DNA of 64,000 bases from assembly GCA_900764925.1 (NCBI GenBank), contig CAAFPW010000090.1, positions 27,830 through 91,829 of the forward strand, given 5' to 3'. Positions within the stretch are counted from its first letter, which is position 1, and each line of letters starts with the position of its first letter. This stretch comes from Fusobacteriaceae bacterium (lineage in GTDB: Bacteria > Fusobacteriota > Fusobacteriia > Fusobacteriales > Fusobacteriaceae). Both the position numbers and the translations under genes were made by a program. Shown here one piece after another: positions 50,895-59,745 of this stretch. The notes below the pieces were generated by a model, which saw only the letters and a list, made by a program, of their open reading frames with translations, had not been told where the DNA came from and ran no database searches.

Positions 50895-52103
50895 TTACTT
50901 GTCTTTCATTGAATCTAATAGAGCATCTACTAGAGTATCCATTTCAACATGATTATCATCAGTCATAGATGAAGTAAGAGTAACTTTTTCGTTTAATATA
51001 TTCATATCCTTCATCTCTTCTAAACATTGAATCATTAAGCTTCCAGATTTACAAGCCCATGATCCATTTTCTACTACTGCTACAGTTCTCTTTTGAACAT
51101 TTAAAGCCTTCATATCCATTAGGTAATTATGCATAAGTGGATAAATTCCTAAGTTATAAGTAACAGAAGCTAATACTATGTGACTGTATCTAAATGTTTC
51201 AGCTATAAGTTCTGAAACATGAACCTTTGAAACATCATACATATGGACATTAGTCATTCCTTTTTCTACCAATTTTCTAGCTAAGACAGAAGCAGCGTTT
51301 TCAGTATTTCCATACATAGAAGCATAAACTATCATAACTCCCTTTTCTTCTGGAATATACTTACTCCATCTATTGTATTTATCCAATAGATATTCAAAAT
51401 TGTTTCTCCATACTGGACCATGTAGAGGACATATCATCTTTATGTCAATACCACTAGCTTTTTTTAGAAGAACTTGAACATGTGGTCCATATTTTCCAAC
51501 TATATTAGTATAATATCTTCTAGCTTCATCAATCCAATCTCTATCAAAGTTAACTTCATCATTGAAAAGTTTTCCATCTAATGCTCCAAAACTTCCAAAG
51601 GCATCAGCACTAAATAGAACTCCATTAGTTAGATCAAAACTGACCATTGCCTCAGGCCAGTGTACCATAGGTGCTGCTACAAAAAGAATCTTATGTTTTC
51701 CAAATGATTTAGTATCTCCTTCAACTACTGTTTCACACTTTTCAGGATCTATATGGAAACCAAATTGGTTCATAAAATAGAATCCTTTCTCGGAGCTGAT
51801 AACTTTTACATCTGGATAGTGCATAATAATCTCTTGAATCATTGCAGCATGGTCAGGTTCCATATGGTTGATAACCATGTAATCTAGTTTTCTATCCTTT
51901 AGAACATGTTGTAAATTCTCAATAAATTGACGTCCAATAGACCAATCTACAGTATCAAATAGTACAGTTTTCTTATCTAATAAAAGGTATGAGTTATATG
52001 AAACTCCTTTAGAGATAGGGTGTATATTTTCAAAAAGGTGTAGACGGTGGTCATCTCCTCCTACCCAATATAAATCCTCATTTATCTTTCTAATGTTATG
52101 CAT
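50895..52103 (-). CDS. Flavodiiron protein (A-type flavoprotein, O2/NO reductase)
   Basis: A 402-residue class A flavodiiron protein. The N-terminal metallo-beta-lactamase-like domain has a complete set of diiron ligands: His80, Glu82, Asp84 and His85 (HMEPDHA), then His148, Asp167 and His228. The C-terminal flavodoxin domain starts near 255 with the FMN loop ASMYGNTE (261-268). Such enzymes reduce O2 to water or NO to N2O in anaerobes and normally take electrons from rubredoxin. Here the upstream gene, 17 bases away, encodes a protein ending in rubredoxin, which makes a direct electron path likely. Confidence 0.95.
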   Translation of the reverse strand: MHNIRKINEDLYWVGGDDHRLHLFENIHPISKGVSYNSYLLLDKKTVLFDTVDWSIGRQFIENLQHVLKDRKLDYMVINHMEPDHAAMIQEIIMHYPDVKVISSEKGFYFMNQFGFHIDPEKCETVVEGDTKSFGKHKILFVAAPMVHWPEAMVSFDLTNGVLFSADAFGSFGALDGKLFNDEVNFDRDWIDEARRYYTNIVGKYGPHVQVLLKKASGIDIKMICPLHGPVWRNNFEYLLDKYNRWSKYIPEEKGVMIVYASMYGNTENAASVLARKLVEKGMTNVHMYDVSKVHVSELIAETFRYSHIVLASVTYNLGIYPLMHNYLMDMKALNVQKRTVAVVENGSWACKSGSLMIQCLEEMKDMNILNEKVTLTSSMTDDNHVEMDTLVDALLDSMKDK

Positions 52104-52120
52104 AATATCTTCCTCCTCAA

Positions 52121-54040
52121 TTAATCCTCTATCTTAATAAATGCACTTTTTTCCTCTCCACAATCAGGGCAAATCCACTCTTCAGGTAATTTTTCAAAAA
52201 GAGTTCCTTCTGGGATATCATTTTCTTCATCTCCAATAGCAGGATCATACTCATATCCACAACCACCACATACATGGATTTTCCAATCAGATGGTCTAGT
52301 AGGTTTTGGAACTACTCTCTTCATTTTCTTCATAGGAGGAGCAGGTTTTTTATCTTCCCCATTATCTAGGGCTTTAGTCAATAGAGGAAGAACCTCTTTA
52401 ACATCTCCAACTATTCCATAGTCTGCATTTTTAAATATAGGGGCATTTGGATTATTGTTGATGGCAACTATAGTAGTAGCTTCTTTTATTCCTTTTAAGT
52501 GTTGTCCAGCACCAGAAATTCCACAAGCTATATATAGGTTTCCATTAAATTTTTGTCCAGACATACCAACATAACGGTTTAGAGGAACATATCTTAGAGT
52601 TTCAGCTACTGGTCTTGATGAACCAATTGCTGCTCCAGCTTGAACAGCTAAATCCTCAATAAGTTTCATATTCTCTTTTGCTCCAATTCCCTTACCAGCA
52701 CTAACTACACGTTCAGCTAAAGGGATAGGTGTATCTAAAGGTATTCCTACTGTAAAATCATATCCATCATTTTTTAAATTTTCAACTAAGGAATTAACTT
52801 TTTCTTCCATAGTTCCATCTTTAAAAATCATATTTTTACGTGGTCCAGTAACTCCACCTTTTGCCTTATCCTTTTTCTTTTTACCTTCACTCTTAGGCAT
52901 CTTACCAATAATATGAGAAGCTATAACCACTCTTTGAATCTCATTTGTACCCTCATAAATAGTACAAATTTTTGCATCTCTATAAGCACGTTCTACTTCC
53001 ATTCCTTTTAAGTAACCAGAACCACCAAAAATTTGAAGAGCATCATTTACTACTTCTAAACAGATATCAGAAGCATATTGTTTAGCCATAGCTGATTCCA
53101 TTCCAAAAGGTTCATGGTTCTCTTTTAACTCAGCAGCACTATAAACTAAAAATCTTGCTGCTCTCAATTTTGTAGCCATATCTGCTAATTTGAAAGAGAT
53201 GATTTGTTGTTGAGCTATAGGTTTTCCAAATTGAACTCTTTCTTTTGCATATTCAAGGGCGTGTTCATAAGCACCTTGAGCAATTCCTAGAGCTTGAGAA
53301 GCTATTCCAATTCTACCTCCATCAAGAGTAGACATAGCAATTTTAAACCCTTCTCCCTCTTTTCCTAAAAGATTTTCTTTAGGAACCTTAACATTATTAA
53401 AAATTAACTCTGCTGTTGATGATGAACGAATTCCCATTTTGTCATAGTGATCTCCAAAAGTGAATCCTTCCCAACCTTTTTCCACAATAAAGGCACTTAT
53501 TCCTCTAGTTCCTATATCTGGAGTTGTAACAGCAAAAACGACATATGTATCTGCTTTATCAGCGTTAGTTATAAATATTTTTCCACCATTTAATATGTAA
53601 TGATCTCCTACAAGTTCAGCTGTAGTCTCTGTTCCACCAGCATCACTACCAGCATTGGGCTCAGTAAGTCCAAAAGCTCCAAGTTTTTCTCCCTTAGCTA
53701 AAGGAACAAGATATTTTTGTTTTTGTTCCTCAGTACCAAAAGCATATATTGGATAAGCTCCAAGAGATACATGGGCAGATAAGATAACACCAGTACCACC
53801 ATCAACTCTTGATAATTCCTCTACAGCTATTGCATAACTAAGAGTATCCATTCCAGCTCCACCATATTCCTTAGGGTATGGAATCCCCATAAGTCCCATT
53901 TCTCCAAACTTTTTAATAGCTTCAGTAGGAAATTCATTGTTTTGATCTAACATAAAAGCTATAGGCTTAACTTCGCTCTCAGCAAATTCTCTAACTTGTT
54001 TACGTAGTTCCTCATGAACCTCTGTTGTTTTAAAAAGCAT
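52121..54040 (-). CDS. Acyl-CoA dehydrogenase - ETF-alpha FAD domain - rubredoxin fusion
   Basis: A 639-residue fusion. Residues 1-380 are a full acyl-CoA dehydrogenase, with the substrate/FAD segment FGLTEPNAGSDAG and catalytic Glu363 in IYEGTNEIQR. After a Lys-rich linker, about 440-560 is the C-terminal FAD-binding domain of ETF-alpha (ERVVSAGKGIG, GAAIGSSRPVAE, then the QHLKGIK and NNNPNAPIFKNADYGIVGD segments). After a Lys/Pro-rich linker, 586-639 is rubredoxin with Cys591, 594, 624 and 627. ETF-alpha domain I and the partner EtfB are absent. The layout suggests electrons pass from acyl-CoA via FAD to the Fe(Cys)4 centre and on to the flavodiiron protein of the next gene. The acyl-CoA chain length is not determinable. 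Confidence 0.93.
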   Translation of the reverse strand: MLFKTTEVHEELRKQVREFAESEVKPIAFMLDQNNEFPTEAIKKFGEMGLMGIPYPKEYGGAGMDTLSYAIAVEELSRVDGGTGVILSAHVSLGAYPIYAFGTEEQKQKYLVPLAKGEKLGAFGLTEPNAGSDAGGTETTAELVGDHYILNGGKIFITNADKADTYVVFAVTTPDIGTRGISAFIVEKGWEGFTFGDHYDKMGIRSSSTAELIFNNVKVPKENLLGKEGEGFKIAMSTLDGGRIGIASQALGIAQGAYEHALEYAKERVQFGKPIAQQQIISFKLADMATKLRAARFLVYSAAELKENHEPFGMESAMAKQYASDICLEVVNDALQIFGGSGYLKGMEVERAYRDAKICTIYEGTNEIQRVVIASHIIGKMPKSEGKKKKDKAKGGVTGPRKNMIFKDGTMEEKVNSLVENLKNDGYDFTVGIPLDTPIPLAERVVSAGKGIGAKENMKLIEDLAVQAGAAIGSSRPVAETLRYVPLNRYVGMSGQKFNGNLYIACGISGAGQHLKGIKEATTIVAINNNPNAPIFKNADYGIVGDVKEVLPLLTKALDNGEDKKPAPPMKKMKRVVPKPTRPSDWKIHVCGGCGYEYDPAIGDEENDIPEGTLFEKLPEEWICPDCGEEKSAFIKIED

Positions 54041-54111
54041 AATATTACCCCCTCTTTAAAATACTCCACTTTATATCTAAACTTGATTTAACTAGTTATC
54101 TATTTAATCTA

Positions 54112-54140
54112 ATTATATATCTATATACTAAAAAAGTCAA
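54112..54140 (-). promoter_or_regulatory. Promoter of the acyl-CoA dehydrogenase fusion operon
   Basis: On the minus strand TTGACT (54140-54135) and TATAAT (54117-54112) are separated by exactly 17 bases. The palindrome TAACTAGTTA at 54089-54098 would lie in the first 20 transcribed bases and may be an operator. Confidence 0.75.
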
Positions 54141-54302
54141 GTATATTTTTATTAAAAAATAAAACTTTTTTTTTAAAAAAAATACATAAAGTTTTATATA
54201 CAGATAATTATAAAGGTAAAATATATAATAAAAAAAGAAAAATAGATTTTTTATTAAAACTTGAGAGATAAAATTAAGAAAAATTACTTCTTAAGTTGAT
54301 AC

Positions 54303-54332
54303 TTGACACAAATGACTCTATTGGAATATAAT
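54303..54332 (+). promoter_or_regulatory. Promoter of the nucleotidyltransferase gene
   Basis: TTGACA (54303-54308) and TATAAT (54327-54332) are separated by 18 bases, 28 bases before the start codon. Both hexamers are consensus, so expression should be strong. Confidence 0.75.
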
Positions 54333-54359
54333 GAATAAAAAATTAAATGGAGGCTTTTT

Positions 54360-55019
54360 ATGATAGATATTTCTACTTGGATGGATAAATTTTTGAAGGT
54401 TTTAGATGAAAAATTTGGAGCAAGGGTATGGTTTGTTGGATTACAAGGAAGTTATGGTCGTGGAGAAGCAATAGAAACAAGTGATATTGATATTGTTGTA
54501 ATCCTTGATGAATTATCTATTTTGGATATTCAAAACTATAATACTATGTTAAATACTTTAACAAATAGAGAACTAATTTGTGGATTTATTTCAGGAAAAA
54601 AAGAGATTTTAAATTGGGAACCTTCAGATCTTTTTCAATTTTATTATGATACAAAACCAATAAAAGGAAGTTTAGATAAATTATTATTACAACTTAATGA
54701 TAGTACAATCAACAGAGCAATAAAAATTGGGGCATGTAATATTTATCATGGGTGTATACATAATATGTTATATGAAAAAAGTAAAGATATTTTAAAAGAA
54801 TTATATAAAACTGCTTCTTTTGTTATACAAGCGATTTGCTTTAAACAAACAGGAAAGTATATAAGCCAACAAAAAGAGTTACTTCAAATTGTTAAACCAG
54901 ATGAAAAAATAATTATTGAAATATTTTTAGAATTTAAAAATGGAGGTGTTGTTGATTTTCAAAAAATGTCAGAGATTTTATTTGAATGGTCTAAGAAATG
55001 GGTTGAATATAGAGAATAA
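54360..55019 (+). CDS. Nucleotidyltransferase-fold protein
   Basis: A 219-residue cytosolic protein. The N-terminal DNA polymerase beta-like nucleotidyltransferase domain has GSYGRGEA (about 29-36) and the metal-binding SDIDIVV (about 41-47), as in aminoglycoside nucleotidyltransferases and MNT antitoxins. The C-terminal 110 residues are helical and could be a HEPN-like partner domain. Possible roles are an antibiotic adenylyltransferase or a stand-alone modifying enzyme; the sequence does not decide. It is monocistronic, with its own strong promoter and terminator. Confidence 0.85.
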   Translation: MIDISTWMDKFLKVLDEKFGARVWFVGLQGSYGRGEAIETSDIDIVVILDELSILDIQNYNTMLNTLTNRELICGFISGKKEILNWEPSDLFQFYYDTKPIKGSLDKLLLQLNDSTINRAIKIGACNIYHGCIHNMLYEKSKDILKELYKTASFVIQAICFKQTGKYISQQKELLQIVKPDEKIIIEIFLEFKNGGVVDFQKMSEILFEWSKKWVEYRE

Positions 55020-55029
55020 TAAAAATATT

Positions 55030-55067
55030 AGAGCAAGTTAGTGAAAAACACTAAACTTGCTCTTTTA
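55030..55067. terminator. Bidirectional terminator between the nucleotidyltransferase and activase genes
   Basis: AGAGCAAGTT-AGTG pairs with CACT-AAACTTGCTCT (one bulged A) around a 5-A loop, followed by TTTTAAATTTT. It also lies just beyond the stop codon of the convergent activase gene. Confidence 0.82.
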
Positions 55068-55076
55068 AATTTTATT

Positions 55077-58000
55077 TTATGAAATTTTTTCTTTTAAATT
55101 TTTCTTAGCTACAGAGAGCATAAGTTTTATTCTGTTGAGTTGATTTACTTCAGAGTAAGCTGGGTCATAATCAATAGGAGTGATATTTACATTTTCATAC
55201 TCCTCTCTAAGTCTTTTAATCATTCCTTTACCAGTAATATGGTTAGGTAGACAACCAAATGGTTGAACACAGACTATATTAGGAACTCCATGCTCGATAA
55301 AGTCAATCATCTCTCCCATTAGGAACCAACCCTCTCCAGATTGATGACCTATTGAGATAAATTCAGAAGTTTTCTTAGCTGTTTCTTGGATAGATATCTC
55401 TCTCATAAATCTAGCATGTTTAGAGATTGCTTTGTTGAGTACAGCAGTATATCTATCAAGTACCCAAAGAGCTCCTCTCTGTTTTAATCCAGCCATTTTA
55501 CCTTTGAACTTTTCAGCTAAGAATATATCACTATAGATACAGTATTTTATAAAGTTCATAAGAGATGAAGTATAAACCTCTCCACCCTCTTGTTCAATAA
55601 AGTTGGCTAGATTATTGTTAGCAAATGGACTAAATTTAACAAGTATTTCTCCAACTATACCAACCTTAATCTTTTTCTCATCACTAACTTCTATTTTAGA
55701 GAATTCATCAACTATTAATTCACAATTTTGTTTAAACTCTCCAAAATTACCATTGTGAATATTCTTAATAACTTGTTGATTCCATTTTTTATAAAGAGCA
55801 TCACTATCTCCCTTATTAATCTCATAAGGTCTAGTGTGGTATAGTAATTTCATAAGTAGGTCTCCATATGATACAGCTATTAAGGCTTTATGTATCAATG
55901 GAAGAGAGAGTGAGAATCCCTCTTGTTTTTCAAATCCGTTAGCATTAAGTGAAAGAATAGGAACTTTTTCAAATCCAGCATCTTTTATAGCTTTCTTCAA
56001 AAATCCTAAATAGTTAGTAGCTCTACAACTTCCACCAGTTTGAGAAATTATTACAGCAGTCCTATCTAAATCATATTTTCCAGATTGTAGGGCTGATATA
56101 AGTTCTCCTATTACCAATATTGATGGATAGCAAGCATCGTTATTTACATATTTTAAACCACAATCAAGAGCTTCTTGAGTTTCAGGTAAAATAACTAAGT
56201 TATATCCTTGAGCGTTAAAAGCATGTTTAATCAGATCAAAGTGCATAGGAGCCATCTGTGGAGCTAATATAGTATACTCTTTTTTCATACTTTTAGTAAA
56301 TTCTGCCTTTTTATACTCTATTTTATGTTTTATCATATTGGCAACAGAACTTTTTTTGTACTCAAGGGCAGCGAGTAAACTTCTTATTCTGATCTTTATA
56401 GCTCCTAAGTTACTTATCTCATCTATTTTTAATAGAGTGTGTACTTTTCCATAGTTTGTTAAAATTTCATTGACTTGATCAGTGGTTACAGCATCAATTC
56501 CACAACTGAAACTATTTAATTCCACTAGCTCTAAATTAGGATTTTTACCAACTACAGTAGCTGCTCTATAAAGTCTTGAGTGGTATGTCCATTGGTCAAT
56601 TACTCTCAACTCATCATCTAAAGAACCAAGACTAGCTACAGCATCTCCAGTGAGAACAGCAATTCCAAAAGAGTTGATAATATTAGGAATACCATGATGA
56701 ATCTCTTTATCACAGTGATAAGGTCTTCCACATAGAACTACTCCAATCTTTCCAGTTCTATCTAGTTCTTCGATTATCTCTTTAGCTCTATTTTGCATAT
56801 CTTTTCTAAAGTTATATTTTTCTTCAAGAGCTTTATCTACAGCAGATTTGATTTCATATTTTGTTACACCAAATCTTGAAAACTCTTCAAAAACTCTCTT
56901 GTATAGTACATCTTTGTTTTCAAAAGAGAAGACAGGAATCATCATATCAATATTTTTATCCTTGATAATGTCCATATTATTTTTTATAACCTCTGGATAT
57001 GACATAACAATTGGACAGTTAAATTGATTTTGAGATTTTTTATCCTCTTTCTCTTCAAAGATAACACAAGGATAGAAGATTCTATTAACTCCTTTATCAA
57101 TTAGGTTCATAATATGTCCATGAACTAATTTGGCAGGATAACAGATAGAATCTGAAGTGATAGTATCTATTCCACTTTCGTAGAGTTTTTTAGATGAATC
57201 ATCAGAAAGTACAACTCTAAATCCTAGCTCTGTAAGAAGAGTAAACCAAAATGGATAAGAATCATAGAAATTTAAAACTCTAGGAATTCCAATCTCTCCT
57301 CTAGTAGCCTTAGAGAGTTCTAATGGTGTGTAACCAAATAATCTATTATACTTGTACTCAAACATATTTGGAGCTTGATTTTTTTTCATCTTAGTTATAG
57401 GGTTGTCACATCTATTACCAGAGATAAAATTTTCTCCATTTTCAAATTTGTGTATAGTTAGAAGACATCTATTAGTACATAAACCACAACGTGTTAAGTT
57501 AGTTGTATAGTGGAAATTTTCTAACTCCTCTAAAGTCATAAGAGTAGATTTTTCACTTGCCTTTTCTTGAGCTAGAAGTGCTGCTCCAAAAGCTCCCATA
57601 AGTCCAGCAATATTTGGTCTAATTACCTCTCTTTCAGAAACTTTTTCAAAGGCTCTAAGTACACAGTCATTTAAGAAAGTTCCCCCTTGAACAACAATGT
57701 ATTTTCCAAGTTCCTCTTTATTTTTAATTTTAATTACCTTAAAAAGAGTATTTTTTACTACAGAGTAAGATAGTCCAGCAGAAATATCTCCAACTTCTAC
57801 ACCATCTTTTTGAGCTTGTTTTACTTTAGAGTTCATAAATACTGTACATCTAGTTCCTAGATCAGCTGGAGATTTTGAAGTGAGACCAAGCTTTGCAAAC
57901 TCTTTAATATCCATGCCTAATGAGTTAGCAAAAGTTTCTAAAAATGAACCACATCCAGATGAACAAGCTTCATTAAGTAGAATAGATGTGATTACTCCAT

Positions 58001-59312
58001 CTTGAATTTTTAAACACTTCATATCTTGTCCACCAATATCTAGAATAAAATCTACTTGTGGTTGAAAATGTTTAGCTCCTCTATAGTGAGCAATAGTTTC
58101 AACTACTCCATTGTCAACTCTAAGAGCAGATTTTATTAGAGTTTCACCATAACCAGTGACACAAGAACCTTTTATTTTAATTCCAGAATGTAACTTTGAA
58201 TAGAGAAGCTTTAGATTATCTATGATATTATCTAAAGGATTTCCCTTGTTGTGAGAGTAGAAAGAGTAAAGAATCTCTTTCTCTTCAGAAATAAGTACAA
58301 TTTTTATTGTAGTAGATCCAGCATCTATTCCAAGATAAGCATCTCCAAAATATTCATCTAATCTTTTATTTTCAATTTTCTCTTTATCATGTCTTGTTTT
58401 AAACTCTTCAAGCTCCTCATCATTTGCAAAAAGAGGTTGAAGTCTTGAAGTTTCAGAACTGTCTTTTTCGTTTAATCTTAAAAATTTCTGTTGTAAATCA
58501 TCCAACGAATAACTATTTTCATTTTCTTCAGATAGGAAACTAGCCCCTTGAGCCACAAATATTTGAGAATTTTCAGGGAATATTACATCTTCAGGCTTCA
58601 ATTGTAGTGTCTCTATAAATCTATTTCTAAGCTCACTTAAAAAGAAAAGTGGTCCACCTAAGAAGGCAACCTTACCTGTTATTTTTTTTCCACAAGCAAG
58701 TCCTGTAATAGTTTGATTTACTACAGCTTGAAAGACTGAAACAGCTATATTTCCTTTTTTTACTCCCTCATTGACCAAAGGTTGTATATCTGTTTTAGCA
58801 AACACTCCGCATCTAGCAGCTATTGGATAAATATTATCATACTCTTTAGCTAACTCATTTAATCCACTAGCATCTGTATTAAGTAAAGAGGCAATCTGAT
58901 CAATGAAAGCTCCTGTTCCACCAGCACAGCTTCCATTCATTCTCTGATCCATATCATTTTTTAGGAAGGTGATTTTTGCATCCTCTCCTCCTAACTCTAT
59001 GGCTACATCTGTTTCTGGTATAATCATCTCAATAGCTTTGATACAGGCAATAACTTCTTGAACAAACTCTATTCCAATCCATTCAGCAATTCCCATACCA
59101 CTAGAACCTGTGATGTTAACTTTAAATTGAATATCCTCTCCAAATTTTTCTCTCATAAATTCAAAGAAACTGTCAAACATTAACTTAGTAGTCTCTCTTA
59201 CATTTGATAAATGTCTTTGGTAGATTGAATAAACAATATTTTTTTCCTCATCTAAACATACTATTTTAACTGTTGTTGAACCAACATCAATTCCTATAAA
59301 AAACTTTTTCAT
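55077..59312 (-). CDS. Double-ASKHA 2-hydroxyacyl-CoA dehydratase activase-type protein
   Basis: A 1411-residue cytosolic iron-sulfur protein of the BadF/BadG/HgdC activase superfamily. The first ASKHA ATPase domain (1 to about 260) begins GIDVGSTTVK and has Cys129 (GSCAGGTGA) and Cys168 (AARCGVF), equivalent to the cluster cysteines of HgdC. The second (about 325-585) begins GIDAGSTTIK and repeats them as EACSSGCGS and GTRCTVF. A Cys-rich CGLCTNRC segment near 620 leads into a DUF2229 region, and the C-terminal 500 residues resemble dehydratase subunit folds (QTGGSCRATNY). Homologues occur in Clostridia and Fusobacteria; their reaction is unknown. Radical ATP-driven electron transfer is a reasonable inference. 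Confidence 0.9.
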   Translation of the reverse strand: MKKFFIGIDVGSTTVKIVCLDEEKNIVYSIYQRHLSNVRETTKLMFDSFFEFMREKFGEDIQFKVNITGSSGMGIAEWIGIEFVQEVIACIKAIEMIIPETDVAIELGGEDAKITFLKNDMDQRMNGSCAGGTGAFIDQIASLLNTDASGLNELAKEYDNIYPIAARCGVFAKTDIQPLVNEGVKKGNIAVSVFQAVVNQTITGLACGKKITGKVAFLGGPLFFLSELRNRFIETLQLKPEDVIFPENSQIFVAQGASFLSEENENSYSLDDLQQKFLRLNEKDSSETSRLQPLFANDEELEEFKTRHDKEKIENKRLDEYFGDAYLGIDAGSTTIKIVLISEEKEILYSFYSHNKGNPLDNIIDNLKLLYSKLHSGIKIKGSCVTGYGETLIKSALRVDNGVVETIAHYRGAKHFQPQVDFILDIGGQDMKCLKIQDGVITSILLNEACSSGCGSFLETFANSLGMDIKEFAKLGLTSKSPADLGTRCTVFMNSKVKQAQKDGVEVGDISAGLSYSVVKNTLFKVIKIKNKEELGKYIVVQGGTFLNDCVLRAFEKVSEREVIRPNIAGLMGAFGAALLAQEKASEKSTLMTLEELENFHYTTNLTRCGLCTNRCLLTIHKFENGENFISGNRCDNPITKMKKNQAPNMFEYKYNRLFGYTPLELSKATRGEIGIPRVLNFYDSYPFWFTLLTELGFRVVLSDDSSKKLYESGIDTITSDSICYPAKLVHGHIMNLIDKGVNRIFYPCVIFEEKEDKKSQNQFNCPIVMSYPEVIKNNMDIIKDKNIDMMIPVFSFENKDVLYKRVFEEFSRFGVTKYEIKSAVDKALEEKYNFRKDMQNRAKEIIEELDRTGKIGVVLCGRPYHCDKEIHHGIPNIINSFGIAVLTGDAVASLGSLDDELRVIDQWTYHSRLYRAATVVGKNPNLELVELNSFSCGIDAVTTDQVNEILTNYGKVHTLLKIDEISNLGAIKIRIRSLLAALEYKKSSVANMIKHKIEYKKAEFTKSMKKEYTILAPQMAPMHFDLIKHAFNAQGYNLVILPETQEALDCGLKYVNNDACYPSILVIGELISALQSGKYDLDRTAVIISQTGGSCRATNYLGFLKKAIKDAGFEKVPILSLNANGFEKQEGFSLSLPLIHKALIAVSYGDLLMKLLYHTRPYEINKGDSDALYKKWNQQVIKNIHNGNFGEFKQNCELIVDEFSKIEVSDEKKIKVGIVGEILVKFSPFANNNLANFIEQEGGEVYTSSLMNFIKYCIYSDIFLAEKFKGKMAGLKQRGALWVLDRYTAVLNKAISKHARFMREISIQETAKKTSEFISIGHQSGEGWFLMGEMIDFIEHGVPNIVCVQPFGCLPNHITGKGMIKRLREEYENVNITPIDYDPAYSEVNQLNRIKLMLSVAKKNLKEKIS

Positions 59313-59366
59313 AATACTACTCCTTAAAATTTACTTCTATAAAACTTATAAATCTTAAAGGGTATT

Positions 59367-59708
59367 TTAAATTCGGAGTATGCGGGTTTTATACCTAGTT
59401 AAAATACTGTAATATTTCTCTCCTTCATAAATTGTTGGAAAGAAGGTTTCATATTCAATAAATCTTTCAATTATAGGCTTTATCTCAACAGCATTTTTAG
59501 GGGTTCCTGTTCTAATGATATTTCTAGAAAAAACCTCCACTCTATTGAGATGGATAAAGCTATAACTTTCTGTATCATCATTAGTATGTATCATATAGAT
59601 GGCTTTACTTTTATCATAGAAACCATCCATCTCCATTTTAGGATTGATACTTGAACTAAAAAACAGAAATAGACTTGAAATGATAAAATAAAGAATTTTT
59701 CTTATCAT
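59367..59708 (-). CDS. Small exported or membrane-anchored protein of unknown function
   Basis: I do not recognise this 113-residue protein. It starts with a basic, strongly hydrophobic segment (MIRK then about 15 Ile/Leu/Phe/Ser residues) that is a signal peptide or anchor, followed by about 90 mostly polar residues with several Tyr and Arg. A GAGGAGG site precedes the ATG. It lies between a HAD phosphatase (37-base gap) and the double activase (54-base gap) on the same strand, so the three may be co-transcribed. Confidence 0.75.
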   Translation of the reverse strand: MIRKILYFIISSLFLFFSSSINPKMEMDGFYDKSKAIYMIHTNDDTESYSFIHLNRVEVFSRNIIRTGTPKNAVEIKPIIERFIEYETFFPTIYEGEKYYSILTRYKTRILRI

Positions 59709-59745
59709 TTCTCTTTCCTCCTCATTTTATATAAAAATTAAAAAT

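Larger units (their letters stand above)
54041..54359. other. 319-base AT-rich intergenic region between divergent genes
   Basis: It holds the minus-strand promoter of the fusion gene (54112-54140), a 10-base palindrome TAACTAGTTA (54089-54098) just downstream of it, and the plus-strand promoter of the nucleotidyltransferase gene (54303-54332). Between 54141 and 54302 I see only AT-rich sequence without a gene or hairpin. Confidence 0.6.

Noticed and set aside
54141..54302. Hidden small gene or RNA in the long divergent spacer
   Set aside because: No start with a ribosome site, no hairpin with T-run and no repeat of another part of the window were found.
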